Positions 8,137 through 17,462 are shown, counted from the stretch's first letter. The stretch is 36,453 nucleotides of DNA from an archaeon (GCA_018693315.1 JABHLR010000001.1:1-36453), one strand, 5' to 3'. Notes: a model not told the origin generated them from the sequence alone. Numbers and translations are program-made.

Positions 8137-9228
8137 TTGTTTGTGATGGTTACAAAGAAGGACGTTGATGAGGTGAAAGAGGCTATTTCTGGGGATGAAG
8201 AGATTGAGGAAGTTGAAGAGATTGAAGAGATTGGGGAAATTGAAGCTGTGAAGCCGGCTAAAGTTAAGAAAGAAGATAAGCCTGCTAAGTTGATTGATAT
8301 CCCTGGGGTCGGTCCTGGGGCTGTTGCGAAGCTGGAGGCTGCTGGGATTTATGAGTTGATGGGGTTGGCTGTTTTGACGCCTTCTGGTTTGAGTGAGCTT
8401 GCTGGAATGAGTGAGACTGTTGCGAGGAAGGCGATTCAGGCTGCGCGGAAGATGATGGATATGGGTTTTGTTGACGGGCTTGCGCACGAGGAGAAGAGGA
8501 AGGAGTTGTTTCATATTACTACTGGTTCGAAGAATATTGATAATTTGCTTGGGGGGAAGGGGTTGCAAACTAAGGCGATCACTGAGGCTTTCGGGGCGTT
8601 TGGATCTGGGAAGACTCAGTTGGCATTGTCTTTAGCTATTGGCGTTCAGTTGCCTATTGAGAGCGGTGGTGCGAATGGTAAGTGTGTTTATATCGACACA
8701 GAGGGGACGTTTCGGCCTGAGAGGGTTAGACAATTCGCTGAGGGGATTGGCGCGAATCCTGATAAAGTTTTGAAAAATATTTTGGTTGCTCGGGCTTTTA
8801 ATAGTGACCATCAGATGTTGTTGTTGGATCGTGTTGCTGAGATGATCAAGGATGGTGAGCCGATTCGTTTGATGATTATTGATTCTTTGACTGCACATTT
8901 TAGGGCTGAGTATTCTGGGCGGGGGCAGTTGGCTGATAGGCAGCAGAGGTTGAATAGATATTTGCATAATTTGATGAAAGTTGCAGAGCAGAATAATCTG
9001 GCTGTTTATGTTACGAATCAGGTTATGAGTGATCCGGCTCAGATGTTTGGAGATCCGACGAAGGCGATTGGTGGGAATATTGTTGGGCATGCATGTACTT
9101 ATCGAATGTATTTGAGGAGAGGGAAGAAAGATTCTAGGATTTGTAAATTGATTGATAGTCCTGATTTGCCAGATGACGCTACAGCGTTTATGATTGAGAC
9201 TGATGGTTTGAAGGACATAGACATTTAG
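8137..9228 (+). CDS. radA: DNA repair and recombination protein RadA
   Basis: HhH DIPGVGPGAVAKLEAAGIYELMGLAV, GAFGSGKTQLALSLAIGVQLP, YIDTEGTFRPERVRQFAEG, VTNQVMSDPAQMFGDPTKAIGGNIVGHACTYRMYLRRG. Confidence 0.97.
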   Translation: MFVMVTKKDVDEVKEAISGDEEIEEVEEIEEIGEIEAVKPAKVKKEDKPAKLIDIPGVGPGAVAKLEAAGIYELMGLAVLTPSGLSELAGMSETVARKAIQAARKMMDMGFVDGLAHEEKRKELFHITTGSKNIDNLLGGKGLQTKAITEAFGAFGSGKTQLALSLAIGVQLPIESGGANGKCVYIDTEGTFRPERVRQFAEGIGANPDKVLKNILVARAFNSDHQMLLLDRVAEMIKDGEPIRLMIIDSLTAHFRAEYSGRGQLADRQQRLNRYLHNLMKVAEQNNLAVYVTNQVMSDPAQMFGDPTKAIGGNIVGHACTYRMYLRRGKKDSRICKLIDSPDLPDDATAFMIETDGLKDIDI

Positions 9229-9287
9229 ATTTGATTCTTGTTCTGGAGTGTATAAGTTTTTATAAATAAGAGTTTTCTTTATGTGTT

Positions 9288-10037
9288 ATGGGAAAACCAT
9301 TACCTGATCATGTTAAGCCTGCTAGGAAGCACATAAAGAGATGGGATGGAGCTTTGAAGCCAATTGCTATGAGGCATTCTGTTGGAGACAAGGAGGTTTC
9401 TAGATATGTTCATGATCATGGGACTAGAATTGATTACGAAAATCCTGATACTAGTTTTTCGTTGAGCATCCAGTCTCATGGTAAGTGTGAAAATCCTGGG
9501 CAGGTTGTTTATGCGAGACAGGTTGCCCCATACTGGGGACAAGCAGAGAATGGTTTGAATATTGAAGCTTGTTCGGATGTTGCTAGGTTTGTTGCCGGTG
9601 CGGCTCGTACGATTGGACTTAAGGGGGATTTTAAAACTTCTTCTTATGTGGGGATTGGTGTAGCGGCCCCTGCTGTTGCCATTTCTGGAAGATTCAGTGA
9701 TGATATTTTTAATGACGTTGCTAAGCTTGTTGTAATGACTGATGATATGATTGATTTTAGATTTAGAGAGGTTGATCAAACGATGGTAAGGCCGTTTCAT
9801 TATGCTTTGGTTCCTATTGTTGGAGGAGATGCTAGGGGTGCTAGTTATTTTAAAGAAGTGGAATCTGTGGAGGATTTATCTGGTGCTAGTCATGTTTTGA
9901 CTTTTGGAAGAAAGCCGGAAGGAATAAGGCTTGGAGAGGGGCATCGAATGCTGTATGGAGATAGGGATCTCGCCAAACTTGCTGATGCTAATAGTGGGAA
10001 AATTATGACTCCAGATGAGTTTGCTAGGCGTGGATAA
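9288..10037 (+). CDS. Hypothetical protein, 249 aa
   Basis: Clean ORF after TATA-like tataagtttttataaataag; no recognised family. Confidence 0.65.
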   Translation: MGKPLPDHVKPARKHIKRWDGALKPIAMRHSVGDKEVSRYVHDHGTRIDYENPDTSFSLSIQSHGKCENPGQVVYARQVAPYWGQAENGLNIEACSDVARFVAGAARTIGLKGDFKTSSYVGIGVAAPAVAISGRFSDDIFNDVAKLVVMTDDMIDFRFREVDQTMVRPFHYALVPIVGGDARGASYFKEVESVEDLSGASHVLTFGRKPEGIRLGEGHRMLYGDRDLAKLADANSGKIMTPDEFARRG

Positions 10038-10067
10038 TTTTATTAAGGTTTTGAATCTTTTTTAATT

Positions 10068-10670
10068 ATGGAGTCGAATAAGAAGTCCTCGGATTTTAAT
10101 TTTTTGGAAGCGGCGATGGTGAAGCAGACTGAGTTGTTTAAGGATTGTATTAATATTGTTGTGGGGAAGGGTAATGAGAATGCGGATGTTTTATTTGTTG
10201 GGGAGGCTCCAGGTCGGAATGAGGATGAGCAGGGGATTCCTTTTTGTGGGGCTGCTGGGAAGAATCTTGATAAGTTGTTGGATAGTGTTGGATTGAGTTT
10301 GGAGGATATTTATGTTGCGAATATTTTGAAGTGTCGGCCGCCTGAAAATCGGGATCCGTTGCCAGATGAGATTAAGGCGCATACTCCGTGGCTGTTGAAG
10401 CAGATTAAGGATATGAAGCCGAAGGTTGTGTGTTCTCTTGGGAATTATGCTACGAAGTTTTTTTTGGCTGGAGGGGATGTTGATGGGATGAAGAAGCAGC
10501 CAGGGATTAGTCAGATTCATGGGGAGGCGCGGGAGATTGAGCTTGATGGAGTGAAGTTTAATTTGATTCCGTTGTTTCATCCCGCCGCGATAATTTACAA
10601 TCGGACGAAGTTGACGCCGTTGTGGGAGGCTGATATGCAGAAGATTAAGAAAATTATTAGCGACGCTTGA
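10068..10670 (+). CDS. Family 4-like uracil-DNA glycosylase
   Basis: ADVLFVGEAPGRNEDEQGIPFCGAAGKNLDKLL, YVANILKCRPPENRDPLPDEI, LIPLFHPAAIIYN. Confidence 0.93.
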   Translation: MESNKKSSDFNFLEAAMVKQTELFKDCINIVVGKGNENADVLFVGEAPGRNEDEQGIPFCGAAGKNLDKLLDSVGLSLEDIYVANILKCRPPENRDPLPDEIKAHTPWLLKQIKDMKPKVVCSLGNYATKFFLAGGDVDGMKKQPGISQIHGEAREIELDGVKFNLIPLFHPAAIIYNRTKLTPLWEADMQKIKKIISDA

Positions 10671-10806
10671 GTCCGGCTCTTCTTGATGGAGCGTCTTTGA
10701 TTTTTGAGAATTTGTAGTGAGCTGATTTTGTTTCGACTTTGCATTTAGGACATTCTGATTTCATTGTGTAAGATTCGCATTTAGGACATTTGTTCAGGTC
10801 GCTCAT
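10657..10806 (-). CDS. nop10: H/ACA RNP component Nop10 (missing from the ORF track because it is short)
   Basis: Translation MSDLNKCPKCESYTMKSECPKCKVETKSAHYKFSKIKDAPSRRAGLKRR; Cys pairs and position directly after aIF2alpha. Confidence 0.88.
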   Translation of the reverse strand: MSDLNKCPKCESYTMKSECPKCKVETKSAHYKFSKIKDAPSRRAGLKRR

Positions 10807-11507
10807 TTTGCCTCGGATGCGTAGAATTCACAGTTGTTTTCTTTTGCTCTTTTTTCTAACTCTTCGATGATTTCAGCCATTCTTTTTTTGCCTTGCTTGA
10901 AATCTTCGACTGTTAATTTTAGCTTGAAGTTTCCTGCGGAGATGTAGCTTACTGAAATATTTTGGTCGTCGAAGTTGAACATGGATTTTATTTTTTTAAC
11001 TCCGTCATCATCTAGACATTTGATTTTGATATTTTGTTTTAGTTCTTCGTTCTTCCTTTTCTTTTGTGAAACTGCTTTGATTGCGTTTTGTTTTTCTTTT
11101 GGAATATATTTTGAAATCAGTGATTCGTCATTTTTTACTGCTGTGATAAATCCTGCTAGGTCATCAAAGTCTTTTAGGATTTTTTCTTTTACTTCTTTCT
11201 CTTCTTCTCCGAGGATTTGTCTGAATGCTACGTTGACTGCTTGGGATTGTTTGAATGATTGCATTACTTCTTTTTTCTCTTTTGAGTTGACTCTTCGTAG
11301 GGATAGGTGAATGTGGTTGCCCTCGATTTTTAGGATTTTGCAGACGATTTGTTTGTTTGGGACTACGTATTGTCGCATTAGTTTGATTCGTCCTGGAGCG
11401 ATTTCTGAAGAAATAATTGTTCCCTCGTTGCCGTCGGGTAGTTCTACGAATGTGATAGTGTTGGTCACTTTTTTCACTTTGCAGAGTACTAGGTCGCCTT
11501 CTTCCAT
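10803..11507 (-). CDS. Translation initiation factor aIF2 alpha subunit
   Basis: MEEGDLVLCKVKKVTNTITFVELPDGNEGTIISSEIAPGRIK S1-type domain; internal start at 11507 preferred over the 11597 track start. Confidence 0.93.
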   Translation of the reverse strand: MEEGDLVLCKVKKVTNTITFVELPDGNEGTIISSEIAPGRIKLMRQYVVPNKQIVCKILKIEGNHIHLSLRRVNSKEKKEVMQSFKQSQAVNVAFRQILGEEEKEVKEKILKDFDDLAGFITAVKNDESLISKYIPKEKQNAIKAVSQKKRKNEELKQNIKIKCLDDDGVKKIKSMFNFDDQNISVSYISAGNFKLKLTVEDFKQGKKRMAEIIEELEKRAKENNCEFYASEAK

Positions 11508-11515
11508 GATTGTGA

Positions 11516-11686
11516 TTACAAGACTTCTTCGACACGTGATCGGATTTTTGCTTTTCCGCCAGCTGGGATTGCTAGTACGGCGTTGCAAGCTAGGCATCTA
11601 ACTTTTGTCGATGCTTTTCCGAAAATAGTCTGAGAGGCTTTGCATTTAGAGCAATTTACTCTTATGAATTTTCCTTTTCTTTCCAT
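11516..11686 (-). CDS. rps27e: Ribosomal protein S27e (short, missing from the ORF track)
   Basis: MERKGKFIRVNCSKCKASQTIFGKASTKVRCLACNAVLAIPAGGKAKIRSRVEEVL. Confidence 0.92.
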   Translation of the reverse strand: MERKGKFIRVNCSKCKASQTIFGKASTKVRCLACNAVLAIPAGGKAKIRSRVEEVL

Positions 11687-11766
11687 AGAAATAAGTGCTG
11701 ATTTTGGTTTTTAAGCGTATTGGTGGGCTGAAGAATATTTATATATGTGTTTGGCTTGTTTAACTT

Positions 11767-12891
11767 ATGGATAAAAGAGGTATGTCTGCCGTTGTGGCAA
11801 CTGTGTTGATTGTTTTGATTACTGTTACTGCGATTGCTGTTATTTGGATTATGGTTATTCCTGTCGTTAGAGATTCTTTTGTTTTTTCGGAATTGGATGG
11901 GAGGGTTACTATTTTGTATTCTGGGGGGTATACAATTTATGATGCCGATAAGGAGATTGCTTTGGTTCAGATAAAAAGGGATAGTGGGGAGGGGGAGATG
12001 AAGTATGTCAATGTTATTTTTGATTTTGAAGATGGTAGTGTTGGTAGTTTGGTTCTTGCGCCAGGACCTGGAAGGACGGAGGTTTATACTTTTGGACTAA
12101 AGGAATATGGCGAGCCGCTGAGAGTCCGTGCGGCTCCTGTTTTTGTTTTGGGTACACGGGAAAAAGAGGGTATGTCAACATCTGGTGCTAAAATGAAAGA
12201 GGGTGATTCTGGGACACAAGACAATGTTTATTATATAGGGAGGGGTGAGTTGTATGGGCCTAAGAGTGAGTTAGCTAGTTGGTGGTGTTTTAATGGAGAT
12301 GCTCAGGATTGCTTTGGAGATACTCATGGGGAGGAGAATAAGACTATTAATGTGGATTATGATGATGTTGATAGGGGGAAGGTCGGATATTTTGAGGGGT
12401 TAGGTGTTGGTGGGCATATCAAACTTCCAGCGAGCAATACACTTTTGGATAATGAGACGTGGACTATGAGCGCCTGGTTTAATCCTTCTAGTGTAGATTC
12501 TATAGATACTAATAACAGAATACTTACTTTTCACAGGAAGGCTGGTGTCGGAACTGCTGCGTCTCTCTTGGTTGGAAATGATGATGAGGTTTTATTTAGA
12601 TATTATAATGCGGACGGCTCTTCTTTTAGCAGATCTTTTGGAGAGGTTGTTATTGGTAATTGGCACCATATTGCTATTTCTTTTGACGGAGAGTCTTATC
12701 GTATTCTTTGGGATGGGAATTATGAGGGACTTGAGGATACGTTTTTGGGGTTCGGTTCGCATGAGGCGTTTATTGGTGCTTATGAAAGTGGTTCGGCGAA
12801 TTTTCATGGAATGATAGATGATGTTATGATTTATGATAGGGCGCTTTCAAAAGAAGAGCTTGAGGGGATATATGATAGTCAGAAAAAATAG
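11767..12891 (+). CDS. Archaeal type IV pilin-like N-terminus fused to a C-terminal LamG domain
   Basis: MDKRGMSAVVATVLIVLITVTAIAVIWIMVIPVV followed by SELASWWCFNGDAQD…GYFEGLGVGGHIKLPAS…MIDDVMIYDRALSKEELEGIY. Confidence 0.85.
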   Translation: MDKRGMSAVVATVLIVLITVTAIAVIWIMVIPVVRDSFVFSELDGRVTILYSGGYTIYDADKEIALVQIKRDSGEGEMKYVNVIFDFEDGSVGSLVLAPGPGRTEVYTFGLKEYGEPLRVRAAPVFVLGTREKEGMSTSGAKMKEGDSGTQDNVYYIGRGELYGPKSELASWWCFNGDAQDCFGDTHGEENKTINVDYDDVDRGKVGYFEGLGVGGHIKLPASNTLLDNETWTMSAWFNPSSVDSIDTNNRILTFHRKAGVGTAASLLVGNDDEVLFRYYNADGSSFSRSFGEVVIGNWHHIAISFDGESYRILWDGNYEGLEDTFLGFGSHEAFIGAYESGSANFHGMIDDVMIYDRALSKEELEGIYDSQKK

Positions 12892-12894
12892 GTT

Positions 12895-14244
12895 CTAGAG
12901 TTTTACGATTTCGATTTCGAGTTCTTTTTTTAGGGTTTCAATAAATGACTCTTCTTTGCTTTTTTCTACTAGGCATCCTGCTGCGAAATGATGTCCTCCA
13001 ACTTCTGCGATTGATTCCGGATTATTTGTTTTGAATTTTATTACTGTTTTTTCTAGGACCTCTTTTAGGTTTCGTCCTTCTTGTCCGACGATTCGTGCTG
13101 AGACCTTTATTTTATCTTCGTTATATGCCATGCCGATTAGGATTGTTCCTTCGGTGTATGTTGGGGATGATGATAGCATTGAGCAGATTGTTCCGACGAT
13201 TGCATCTTTGATTTGATCTTTTGCGTTGAGGATTACGAAGCCTTTGCCTTTTATTTTGTCCATTTTTTCTGCGACTCTTAATCCTGATACGAGTTCTTGT
13301 TTGTATTCTGTGTAGATATCTAATGCTTGTGTTTTTGCTTTTTCGTTTTCGAGGCAGTATGAGATTGCGATGTCGCTGTAGCCTAATCTTGAGCATGCGT
13401 TGACTAGAGTTGAGATTTCCCTGACGTCTTCTTTTGTGTTGAAGAATTTTAGGATATAGAGGTTTCCTAGGATGTCGGATTCTTTGTTGTGTTGTGCCCT
13501 TCTTATCATGACGGCTGTTATTAGTTTTGACATTTCTTCTTCGGATAGGTCGAGTAGGGATTTGTCGAAGTTGATTCCGGTTTCTCTAAGAATTTCCATT
13601 GCGCCAGGGCCGTTGCCTGTGACTCCGGGGATGTATGGTGAGGTTGACCATTCGAGTGCACGTCTCAGTGGTCTTGTTGCTGGGTAGATTACCAAGCCTT
13701 TTTTTATTTTGAGATCATTGGCGTCTTCGACTATTTTTTGGTTTACTTTTGAGAGGTTTGACTCATGCCTGTCGCCAATCATTCCGATGATTGCTAGAGA
13801 TGCAAGGTCTTGGTTGTCGTGTGATATTGCTTTTGAAAAGAAGTAGCATATTCCGGCGCCTGTTGCTTCGTTGTCTTCTGGGGAATCTGTTAGGTGTGGG
13901 TTTATGATTTTGATTTTGTCGTTAAGTTTTGATTTGTCTATCTCGTGGTGATCTAGGATGAATATTGGTTCTGCGAGGTCTTGAAAGTAATCGACGCTTC
14001 CTGATGCGAGATCGGAGAACAGGATGACTTCTTTTGGTTGTCGTTTTAATTCCTCTTTGATTGTTCCCTCTTCTAATCCTTTGACGATTCTGATTGAGAA
14101 TTTTTTGTCGAGGCGCTTGAATGTTTTTGCTAGAATTGCTGCGGATGTTATTCCATCTGTGTCGTGATGGCTTATGATTCTGATTGGACGATCCTTTGAG
14201 AATTCTAAAAACTCTTGCGCGAACTGTTCTACCTCTTTTAACAT
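12895..14244 (-). CDS. RecJ-like DHH phosphoesterase (archaeal single-strand exonuclease family)
   Basis: IISHHDTDGITSAAILAKTF, ILFSDLASG, FILDHHEID, GICYFFSKAI, IGDRHESN, GGHHFAAGC. Confidence 0.93.
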   Translation of the reverse strand: MLKEVEQFAQEFLEFSKDRPIRIISHHDTDGITSAAILAKTFKRLDKKFSIRIVKGLEEGTIKEELKRQPKEVILFSDLASGSVDYFQDLAEPIFILDHHEIDKSKLNDKIKIINPHLTDSPEDNEATGAGICYFFSKAISHDNQDLASLAIIGMIGDRHESNLSKVNQKIVEDANDLKIKKGLVIYPATRPLRRALEWSTSPYIPGVTGNGPGAMEILRETGINFDKSLLDLSEEEMSKLITAVMIRRAQHNKESDILGNLYILKFFNTKEDVREISTLVNACSRLGYSDIAISYCLENEKAKTQALDIYTEYKQELVSGLRVAEKMDKIKGKGFVILNAKDQIKDAIVGTICSMLSSSPTYTEGTILIGMAYNEDKIKVSARIVGQEGRNLKEVLEKTVIKFKTNNPESIAEVGGHHFAAGCLVEKSKEESFIETLKKELEIEIVKL

Positions 14245-14302
14245 TGTGTAAATAATTTTTATATACTTAAAAGTATTTGTGTTCTGTGATTACTTCTTTT
14301 CC

Positions 14303-14434
14303 TTTAGCTCAGGGGCATATGCCCCTCGGCTGTGTACCCCATTAGTTTGGCGAACTTCGTTCACGATACAATGCAAATGAAAATTTCTTAACGGCTCCGT
14401 CCTCTCCCGCTGGACCGGACAGCCTGAGCCTAAA
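14303..14434. repeat. Structured inverted-repeat element of about 132 nt between S15 and the RecJ-like gene
   Basis: Outer arms TTTAGCTCAGG (14303-14313) and CCTGAGCCTAAA (14423-14434) pair with one bulge; internal palindrome GGGGCATATGCCCC (14312-14325) overlaps the end of the left arm. Hairpin GGAAAC-TGA-GTTTCC follows at 14457-14471. Confidence 0.6.
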
Positions 14435-14488
14435 ATTTTTATTTGCTTAGAATTTAGGAAACTGAGTTTCCCTGGATGTATCAAGATT

Positions 14489-14851
14489 TTATTTCTTCTT
14501 TTTTCGGTCTCTTAATGGAATTCCAAAATATTTTTTGGTGATGTTGAGCCTTGATTGTGCGTGTTGTAACTTGTGTTTTGCGTGTCGGTCTGTGATGTTG
14601 TTCTTTAGGTGTTCTTTCATTTTTTCGACTTTCTTTTCTGCGTTTTCTAAGTCTTCGTTTCTTTCGATTCCTAGTTCTTTCATGTATGCCTTTAGTTTTT
14701 TGCCGAAGACTTTTGTTGTTGGGATTCCGTATTGGTCTCGTAGAATGAATCCGATTTGTGATGGGGAATGTTTCTCTGAGAGTTCTGCGATTATCTTTTT
14801 CAGTTCAGGTTCTTTCATTTTTACCCATGTAGGTTTTTGTAATTGTTCCAT
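14489..14851 (-). CDS. rps15: Ribosomal protein S15
   Basis: KPTWVKMKEPELKKIIAELSEKHSPSQIGFILRDQYGIPTTKVFGKKL…HAKHKLQHAQSRLNITKKYF. Confidence 0.93.
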   Translation of the reverse strand: MEQLQKPTWVKMKEPELKKIIAELSEKHSPSQIGFILRDQYGIPTTKVFGKKLKAYMKELGIERNEDLENAEKKVEKMKEHLKNNITDRHAKHKLQHAQSRLNITKKYFGIPLRDRKKKK

Positions 14852-14910
14852 GTTAATTGGTGTAAATTTGGGTTTTTAAGATTAACTGTGGGCTTATCTA
14901 TCTGTGAGAA

Positions 14911-15003
14911 TAGCCCCACGAGTGCTCACAATTTGCATTTCGAAAATATTTAGAATTTAGTTTTTCTCAAAGCGAATTGTTCGTCAAACCTCAGGTTCGA
15001 ATA
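14911..15003. repeat. 12-bp copy of tRNA-Gln 3' end (14911-14922) followed by a hairpin-containing insert
   Basis: TAGCCCCACGAG at 14911-14922 and 15004-15015; insert contains ACAATTTGC…GCGAATTGT with inner GAAAA…TTTTTC. Confidence 0.65.
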
Positions 15004-15076
15004 TAGCCCCACGAGGATTCGAACCTCGGTTTCTGGGATCAAAACCCAGCGTCCTTGACCACTAGACTATGGGACT
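15004..15076 (-). tRNA. tRNA-Gln (anticodon TTG)
   Basis: AGTCCCA/TGGGGCT acceptor, anticodon arm CTGGG-TTTTGAT-CCCAG, T arm CGAGG-TTCGAAT-CCTCG. Confidence 0.95.
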
Positions 15077-15158
15077 ACTAGATTATGAGAATTTGTGAAT
15101 TTTTAAGTGTTTGTGAGGGTTAGGTTTATAAGTGGATGTTGTGATGAGATTCTCCTTA

Positions 15159-15424
15159 TGGTTGAAAAATATATTAAGCGGTGTAGGGAGTATGCAAAAT
15201 TTGCTGAGGCTGAATCTAAACTTCGTGAGGACATTGAAGGAAATAGGGTCTTGTCGAATGTTGTTAGGTTGGCGGCGAGGGGAGATGAGGAGACTGATCG
15301 GGTGAAACATTATTTGGCTTATCATTTATTTCATTATGGTGGGACCGTTGAAGAGTTTTTAGAGGATCATCCTGTTGATAATTTGCATCAGATTATTATG
15401 GATGATTTGGAGTTGTTTGATTAG
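15159..15424 (+). CDS. Hypothetical protein, about 88 aa
   Basis: Start at ATG 15159 (MVEKYIKRCREYAKFAEAE…) preferred; no recognised family. Confidence 0.6.
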
Positions 15425-16014
15425 TGTTTGTATCGTCCGCGTTTTTCTACTATGGTTAGTCTTTCGATGACGGTTTTATCTTTGTAGGTTTTTAGGAAGT
15501 TTTTGAAGAGGGCTTCGTGGTTTTGGAAGTGTTTTGCTTCGAGGGCTTGTTTGATTAGGTGGAGGTCGACTGCTTTGTCTTCGATTTTTGTTGAGATGAA
15601 TCCGAGGCCGAAGTCTATGATGTATAGTTTGTCTTTGGATAGGATTGTGTTGGATGTTGTGAGGTCGCCGTGGATTATGTTATTTTTGTGGAGGAGGGCC
15701 GTTTGTTCTCCCAGCTGTTGCATGACTTTGAATTGTTTTTTTTCAGGGTAGGAGTTTAGGGTTTCGGATAGGCGGTCGCCTTCTATGAATTGCATGTGAA
15801 TCATTCTGCTTGATCCTGGGTCTGCTAGAATTTTTGGGACGTTGATGTTTAGAGCTAGGGCTTTGGATATTAGTTTTGCTTCGGACTTTGTTCGGCGTCT
15901 TCTGATTTGGTTGTCTAGTTGTGGATGCCTATATCCTTTTGGAATTCTGTCTTTGACTATCTTGTCTCTTATGTGGAAGATTTTTGCTTCGGCGCCTTGG
16001 GATATCAGTTTCAT
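15421..16014 (-). CDS. bud32: KEOPS kinase Bud32
   Basis: GAEAKIFHIRDKIVKDRIPKGYRHPQLD, IIHGDLTTSNTIL, LYIIDFGLGFIS. Confidence 0.93.
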   Translation of the reverse strand: MKLISQGAEAKIFHIRDKIVKDRIPKGYRHPQLDNQIRRRRTKSEAKLISKALALNINVPKILADPGSSRMIHMQFIEGDRLSETLNSYPEKKQFKVMQQLGEQTALLHKNNIIHGDLTTSNTILSKDKLYIIDFGLGFISTKIEDKAVDLHLIKQALEAKHFQNHEALFKNFLKTYKDKTVIERLTIVEKRGRYKH

Positions 16015-16015
16015 T

Positions 16016-17377
16016 TTACAGCTTAACCTTTCCTTTAAACTTTCGAGCCATCTTTTGCATCATCTTTTGGTCGATTTTTCCGTCGGCGAGGCCGGATTGC
16101 ATGCCCATCATTTCTTTGAGCATTTTGTATTGCTTTAGGAGTTCTCTTATTTCTGAAGTTGTTGTGCCGGAGCCTTTTGAGATTCTTTGGATTCGTGAAG
16201 TTTGTTTTTCTAGGATGATTGGGTTTTCTATTTCTTCTTCGGTCATGGAGTTGATTGCGTTTTTCCAGTGAGTCATTTTAGCTTCTTGTTTTGCGAGGAC
16301 GTCCTTTGGGACTTTAGCTGCTGACATTCCTGGGACCATTCCGATTAGTTTGTCCATGGAGCCCATTTTGTTCATTTGTTCTAGTTGGGAATATAAATCT
16401 AGGAGTGTGAATTTTCCTTCTTTCATTCGGTCTTCGATTCGCTTAGCTTGTTTTTCGTCTGTTGCTGATTTGACGTGTTCTAATAGAGCTGATAGGTCGC
16501 CCATTCCTAGTAATCTTTGGATGAATGATTCTGGGTCGAATGTTTCGATTTCGTGGATTTGTTCTCCGACACCGATGAAGAATACTGGGGCGTTTGTTTC
16601 TGCGCAGGCTGTTAGAGCTCCGCCGGCTTTTGATGTACCATCCATCCTTGTAATTATTACTCCTTCGATTGATAGAGCTTTTTGGAACTCGTCAGCTTGG
16701 GTCTTTGCGGCTTGTCCGATATCTGCGGGCATTACTAGGATTCTGAAATCAGGTTTTAGGGTTTTGTTTAGCTTTTCGATTTGCTTGATTAGTTCTTTGT
16801 TAAGTCCGTCTCGTCCTGCTGTGTCGATTAGGATTAGGTCGTATTTTTCTAGGGCTTTCTTGTGTTTCTTGATAATTTTAATTGGGTCTTTTTCTTTTTT
16901 ATCTATGAATGCTGGAAGGTTTGCTTTTTCTGCCATTTGCTCTAGCTGATCCATTGCTGCTGGTCTGTCAACATCTAATCCTAGTAGTGCGACTTTTCTT
17001 CCACGCTTAGCATAGTAGAATCCGAGCTTTGCGATTGTTGTTGTTTTACCTGCACCGTAAAGACCCATGAACATGATGCTTGCGTTTTTTGGGAGTTTTA
17101 ATTCTTCTTTTTTACCGCCGAGGATTAGTAGGATTTCATCGTGGATTAGTGTGACTAGTTGTTCTTTTTTGTCGATGCCTTTTATTGTTTCGTCGTAGGC
17201 TAGTTTTTTTATTTTTTGAGATAGAGCGAATACTAGTTCTATGTTGACATCTGCTTCGATTAGGGATTTTTGGATATCTTTTATTACTGCGTCTACGAGT
17301 TTCTTATCTAGGAAGATTGCGTTTGATATCTTCTTTATTCCGCCTTTTAGAGCAGAGCCTATCTTGTCTAGTACCAT
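16016..17377 (-). CDS. srp54: Signal recognition particle protein SRP54
   Basis: MFMGLYGAGKTTTIAKLGFYYAKRGRKVALLGLDVDRPAAMDQL, ILIDTAGRD, ITRMDGTSKAGGAL, GMGDLSALLEHV, Met-rich M domain. Confidence 0.97.
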   Translation of the reverse strand: MVLDKIGSALKGGIKKISNAIFLDKKLVDAVIKDIQKSLIEADVNIELVFALSQKIKKLAYDETIKGIDKKEQLVTLIHDEILLILGGKKEELKLPKNASIMFMGLYGAGKTTTIAKLGFYYAKRGRKVALLGLDVDRPAAMDQLEQMAEKANLPAFIDKKEKDPIKIIKKHKKALEKYDLILIDTAGRDGLNKELIKQIEKLNKTLKPDFRILVMPADIGQAAKTQADEFQKALSIEGVIITRMDGTSKAGGALTACAETNAPVFFIGVGEQIHEIETFDPESFIQRLLGMGDLSALLEHVKSATDEKQAKRIEDRMKEGKFTLLDLYSQLEQMNKMGSMDKLIGMVPGMSAAKVPKDVLAKQEAKMTHWKNAINSMTEEEIENPIILEKQTSRIQRISKGSGTTTSEIRELLKQYKMLKEMMGMQSGLADGKIDQKMMQKMARKFKGKVKL

Positions 17378-17462
17378 GTTTTTAGAAGAAGGTGTTGAGT
17401 TAATAAGTTTTGGGTTTTGGGGATGATTGATATATATGTTATAGTATAATATTGTTTAAATA

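Noticed and set aside
9526-9538. Hairpin CCCC-ATACT-GGGG in the 249-aa ORF
   Set aside because: Short single occurrence without the flanking features of the other elements; compatible with chance.
14290-14484. 64-aa minus-strand ORF after S15
   Set aside because: Lies over the structured inverted-repeat spacer. The peptide has no domain and is better explained as non-coding.
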